Origin: Desulfuromonas sp964536375
GTDB lineage: Bacteria > Desulfobacterota > Desulfuromonadia > Desulfuromonadales > Desulfuromonadaceae
Assembly (NCBI GenBank): GCA_964536375.1
Contig: CAZHXF010000007.1
Location: 9,880 to 73,879 of the forward strand
Direction: 5' to 3'
DNA length: 64,000 bases
Positions 62,802-64,000 of this stretch are shown here, in pieces. A program made the translations under genes and the position numbers. Under the pieces are notes generated by a model, which made no database searches, was not told the origin of the DNA, and worked only from the letters and a program-made list of their open reading frames with translations. Each line of letters begins with the position of its first letter. The first letter of the stretch is position 1.

Positions 62802-64000
62802 ATGGTTGCGAATCTCAACCACGTTATAGATCAAGTGGTCAAAGATAAGAGTGTTGATCGTTCAGTGTTAGTTGAAGCGCTAGAATCAGCAGTTCTGTCG
62901 GCGGCAAATAAAAAGTATCGCAATACCCGCGACCTAGAAGCGCATTACAATAACGAGCAGGGCGAAGTGGAACTGTTCGAGTTTGTTACTGTTGTTGATG
63001 AAGTGCAGGATTCCTATAAAGAGATCGACCTGGCGGAAGCACAGGAGATTGATCCTGATGTTGTTTGTGGCGATTCTTTGGGCATGAAGATGGATTCTGG
63101 TACTTTTAGTCGGATTGCTGCCCAGACCGCTAAACAGGTTATTATCCAAAAGGTACGTGAGGCTGAGCGCGAAGGCATCTACAATGAATTTATAAGCCGG
63201 GTTGGCGAGCTGGTTAACGGTATTGTCCGCCGTTATGAGCGTGGAGATTTAATTATTGATCTCGGTCGGGCTGAGGCGCTGCTGCCTCACCGTGAGCAGG
63301 TTCCGCGCGAAAATTACCGTCAATCTGATCGGTTACGTGCCTATATATCAGAAGTTAAGATGTCACCCAAGGGCCCGCAGATTATCCTTTCTCGTACCCA
63401 TCCAAGTTTAGTTATGGAGCTATTTAAGACAGAGGTCCCGGAAATAGCTGAAGGGATTGTGGAAATTATTGCGTGTTCACGTGAGCCGGGTAGCCGTGCG
63501 AAGATAGCAGTGGTGTCCCATGATCCAGATGTGGATCCAGTAGGCGCTTGCGTGGGTATGCGTGGATCTCGGGTGCAGAACGTAGTATCTGAGTTGCGTG
63601 GCGAAAAAATAGACATCATTCATTGGAGCCATGATATGGCGCGCTTTGCCTGTGCTGCACTGGCACCTGCAGATGTGTCGCGTGTATACGTTGACAGTGA
63701 AGAGCATGCGATGGAAATTGTTGTTCCTGATGACCAACTATCTCTGGCTATTGGTAAAAAAGGGCAAAATGTCCGCCTGGCTGCGCGTCTTATTGGTTGG
63801 AAGATTGATATTAAGAGCGAAAGTCGTGCTGCTGAAATTGAGCAGGATGAGCTTACGAAGCAGGACGATGAAAATGTTGCGGAGACAGAGGATTCGGTTG
63901 CCGAAGATGTTATCGCTGATGCTGGTGTAGATGATTCAGCAGATGTAGAAGCAGATGTAGAAGCAGATGTAGAAGCAGATGTAGAAGCAGATGTAGAAGC
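62802..64000 (+). CDS. nusA: Transcription termination/antitermination factor NusA, 3' end outside window
   Basis: The first 399 codons are present. They include the N-terminal RNAP-binding domain (VANLNHVIDQVVKDKSVDRS), an S1 domain from about residue 135 (GELVNGIVRRYERGDLIIDL), and KH1 and KH2 with DPVGACVGMRGSRVQNVV and LSLAIGKKGQNVRLAARLIG. An acidic linker follows from about residue 347 and passes into a 12-base tandem repeat encoding ADVE, which runs to the window edge. NusA controls pausing and termination. rimP-nusA is the canonical start of an operon usually continuing to infB. Confidence 0.97.
   Translation, partial: MVANLNHVIDQVVKDKSVDRSVLVEALESAVLSAANKKYRNTRDLEAHYNNEQGEVELFEFVTVVDEVQDSYKEIDLAEAQEIDPDVVCGDSLGMKMDSGTFSRIAAQTAKQVIIQKVREAEREGIYNEFISRVGELVNGIVRRYERGDLIIDLGRAEALLPHREQVPRENYRQSDRLRAYISEVKMSPKGPQIILSRTHPSLVMELFKTEVPEIAEGIVEIIACSREPGSRAKIAVVSHDPDVDPVGACVGMRGSRVQNVVSELRGEKIDIIHWSHDMARFACAALAPADVSRVYVDSEEHAMEIVVPDDQLSLAIGKKGQNVRLAARLIGWKIDIKSESRAAEIEQDELTKQDDENVAETEDSVAEDVIADAGVDDSADVEADVEADVEADVEADVE
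63939..63998 (+). repeat. 12-base tandem repeat in nusA
   Basis: Five identical copies of gcagatgtagaa run from 63939 to 63998 and the sixth begins at the window edge. Each encodes Ala-Asp-Val-Glu in frame, extending the acidic C-terminal tail of NusA. Confidence 0.95.

Noticed and set aside
1..64000. CRISPR arrays, toxin-antitoxin or phage-defence systems, prophage, insertion sequences
   Set aside because: No spaced direct repeats, cas-like, restriction, integrase or transposase sequences were seen; the only repeats are the two coding tandem repeats and the assembly overlap.
1..64000. tRNA or rRNA genes in the gaps
   Set aside because: I looked through the intergenic stretches for tRNA arms and CCA-like ends and saw none; a covariance search would settle this.

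Overview
The window is a stretch of bacterial chromosome with moderate, slightly AT-leaning base composition, almost entirely core genes. Gene order and content point to a Gram-negative relative of Geobacter/Desulfuromonas (Desulfobacterota, Desulfuromonadales-like). The evidence is rpsB-tsf-pyrH-frr-uppS-cdsA-dxr-rseP, an ilv-psd-pssA-leu cluster with a T-box leader, a haem c-type chemoreceptor, a four-subunit 2-oxoacid:ferredoxin oxidoreductase, a DUF465 protein and a TRAP transporter with a TatT-type lipoprotein. LptF/LptG, RseP, LolB-like and other lipoproteins confirm an outer membrane. The taxon is inferred, not proven.

Layout. 1-3721: the 3' part of a bifunctional (p)ppGpp synthetase/hydrolase gene, convergent with lptF-lptG. 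3.8-12.3 kb: translation and envelope run (rpsB, tsf, pyrH, frr, uppS, cdsA, dxr, rseP, tsaB). 12.5-29.2 kb: amino-acid biosynthesis (ilvD, ilvB, ilvN, leuA, leuC, leuD, leuB, asd, a degenerate asd paralogue, argC) interleaved with psd-pssA, truA and rplM-rpsI. leuA is preceded by a leucine T-box riboswitch; ilvC is absent from the place where relatives usually carry it. 29.3-32.6 kb: signalling (CheW, haem-binding MCP, HDOD). 32.7-39.2 kb: fused sirohaem synthase, a YaiI-family protein, a TatT/DctP/DctQ/DctM TRAP system and an AEC-family permease gene split by a 100-N assembly gap. 39.4-48.1 kb: an aminotransferase, a DUF2065 protein, queA-tgt-yajC-secD-secF and recJ. 48.2-56.2 kb: a second aminotransferase, TPR and LolB-like lipoproteins, a peptide-binding lipoprotein with one orphan permease, and an exported erythromycin-esterase-fold protein. 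56.4-64.0 kb: korDABC, holC, trmJ, an unknown small protein, a 23S rRNA methyltransferase, rimP and the start of nusA.

Most genes are on the + strand in short operons with overlapping stop/start codons, separated by clear rho-independent terminators. I saw no tRNA or rRNA gene, insertion sequence, prophage, CRISPR array or defence island. The unusual points are modest: the haem chemoreceptor, the asd paralogue lacking catalytic His and Arg, T-box control in a Gram-negative, repeat-built tails on rpsB and nusA, a long wobble-rich RNA hairpin and an operator-like dyad around leuB, and the artefactual gap. I did not find a convincing undescribed multi-gene system.
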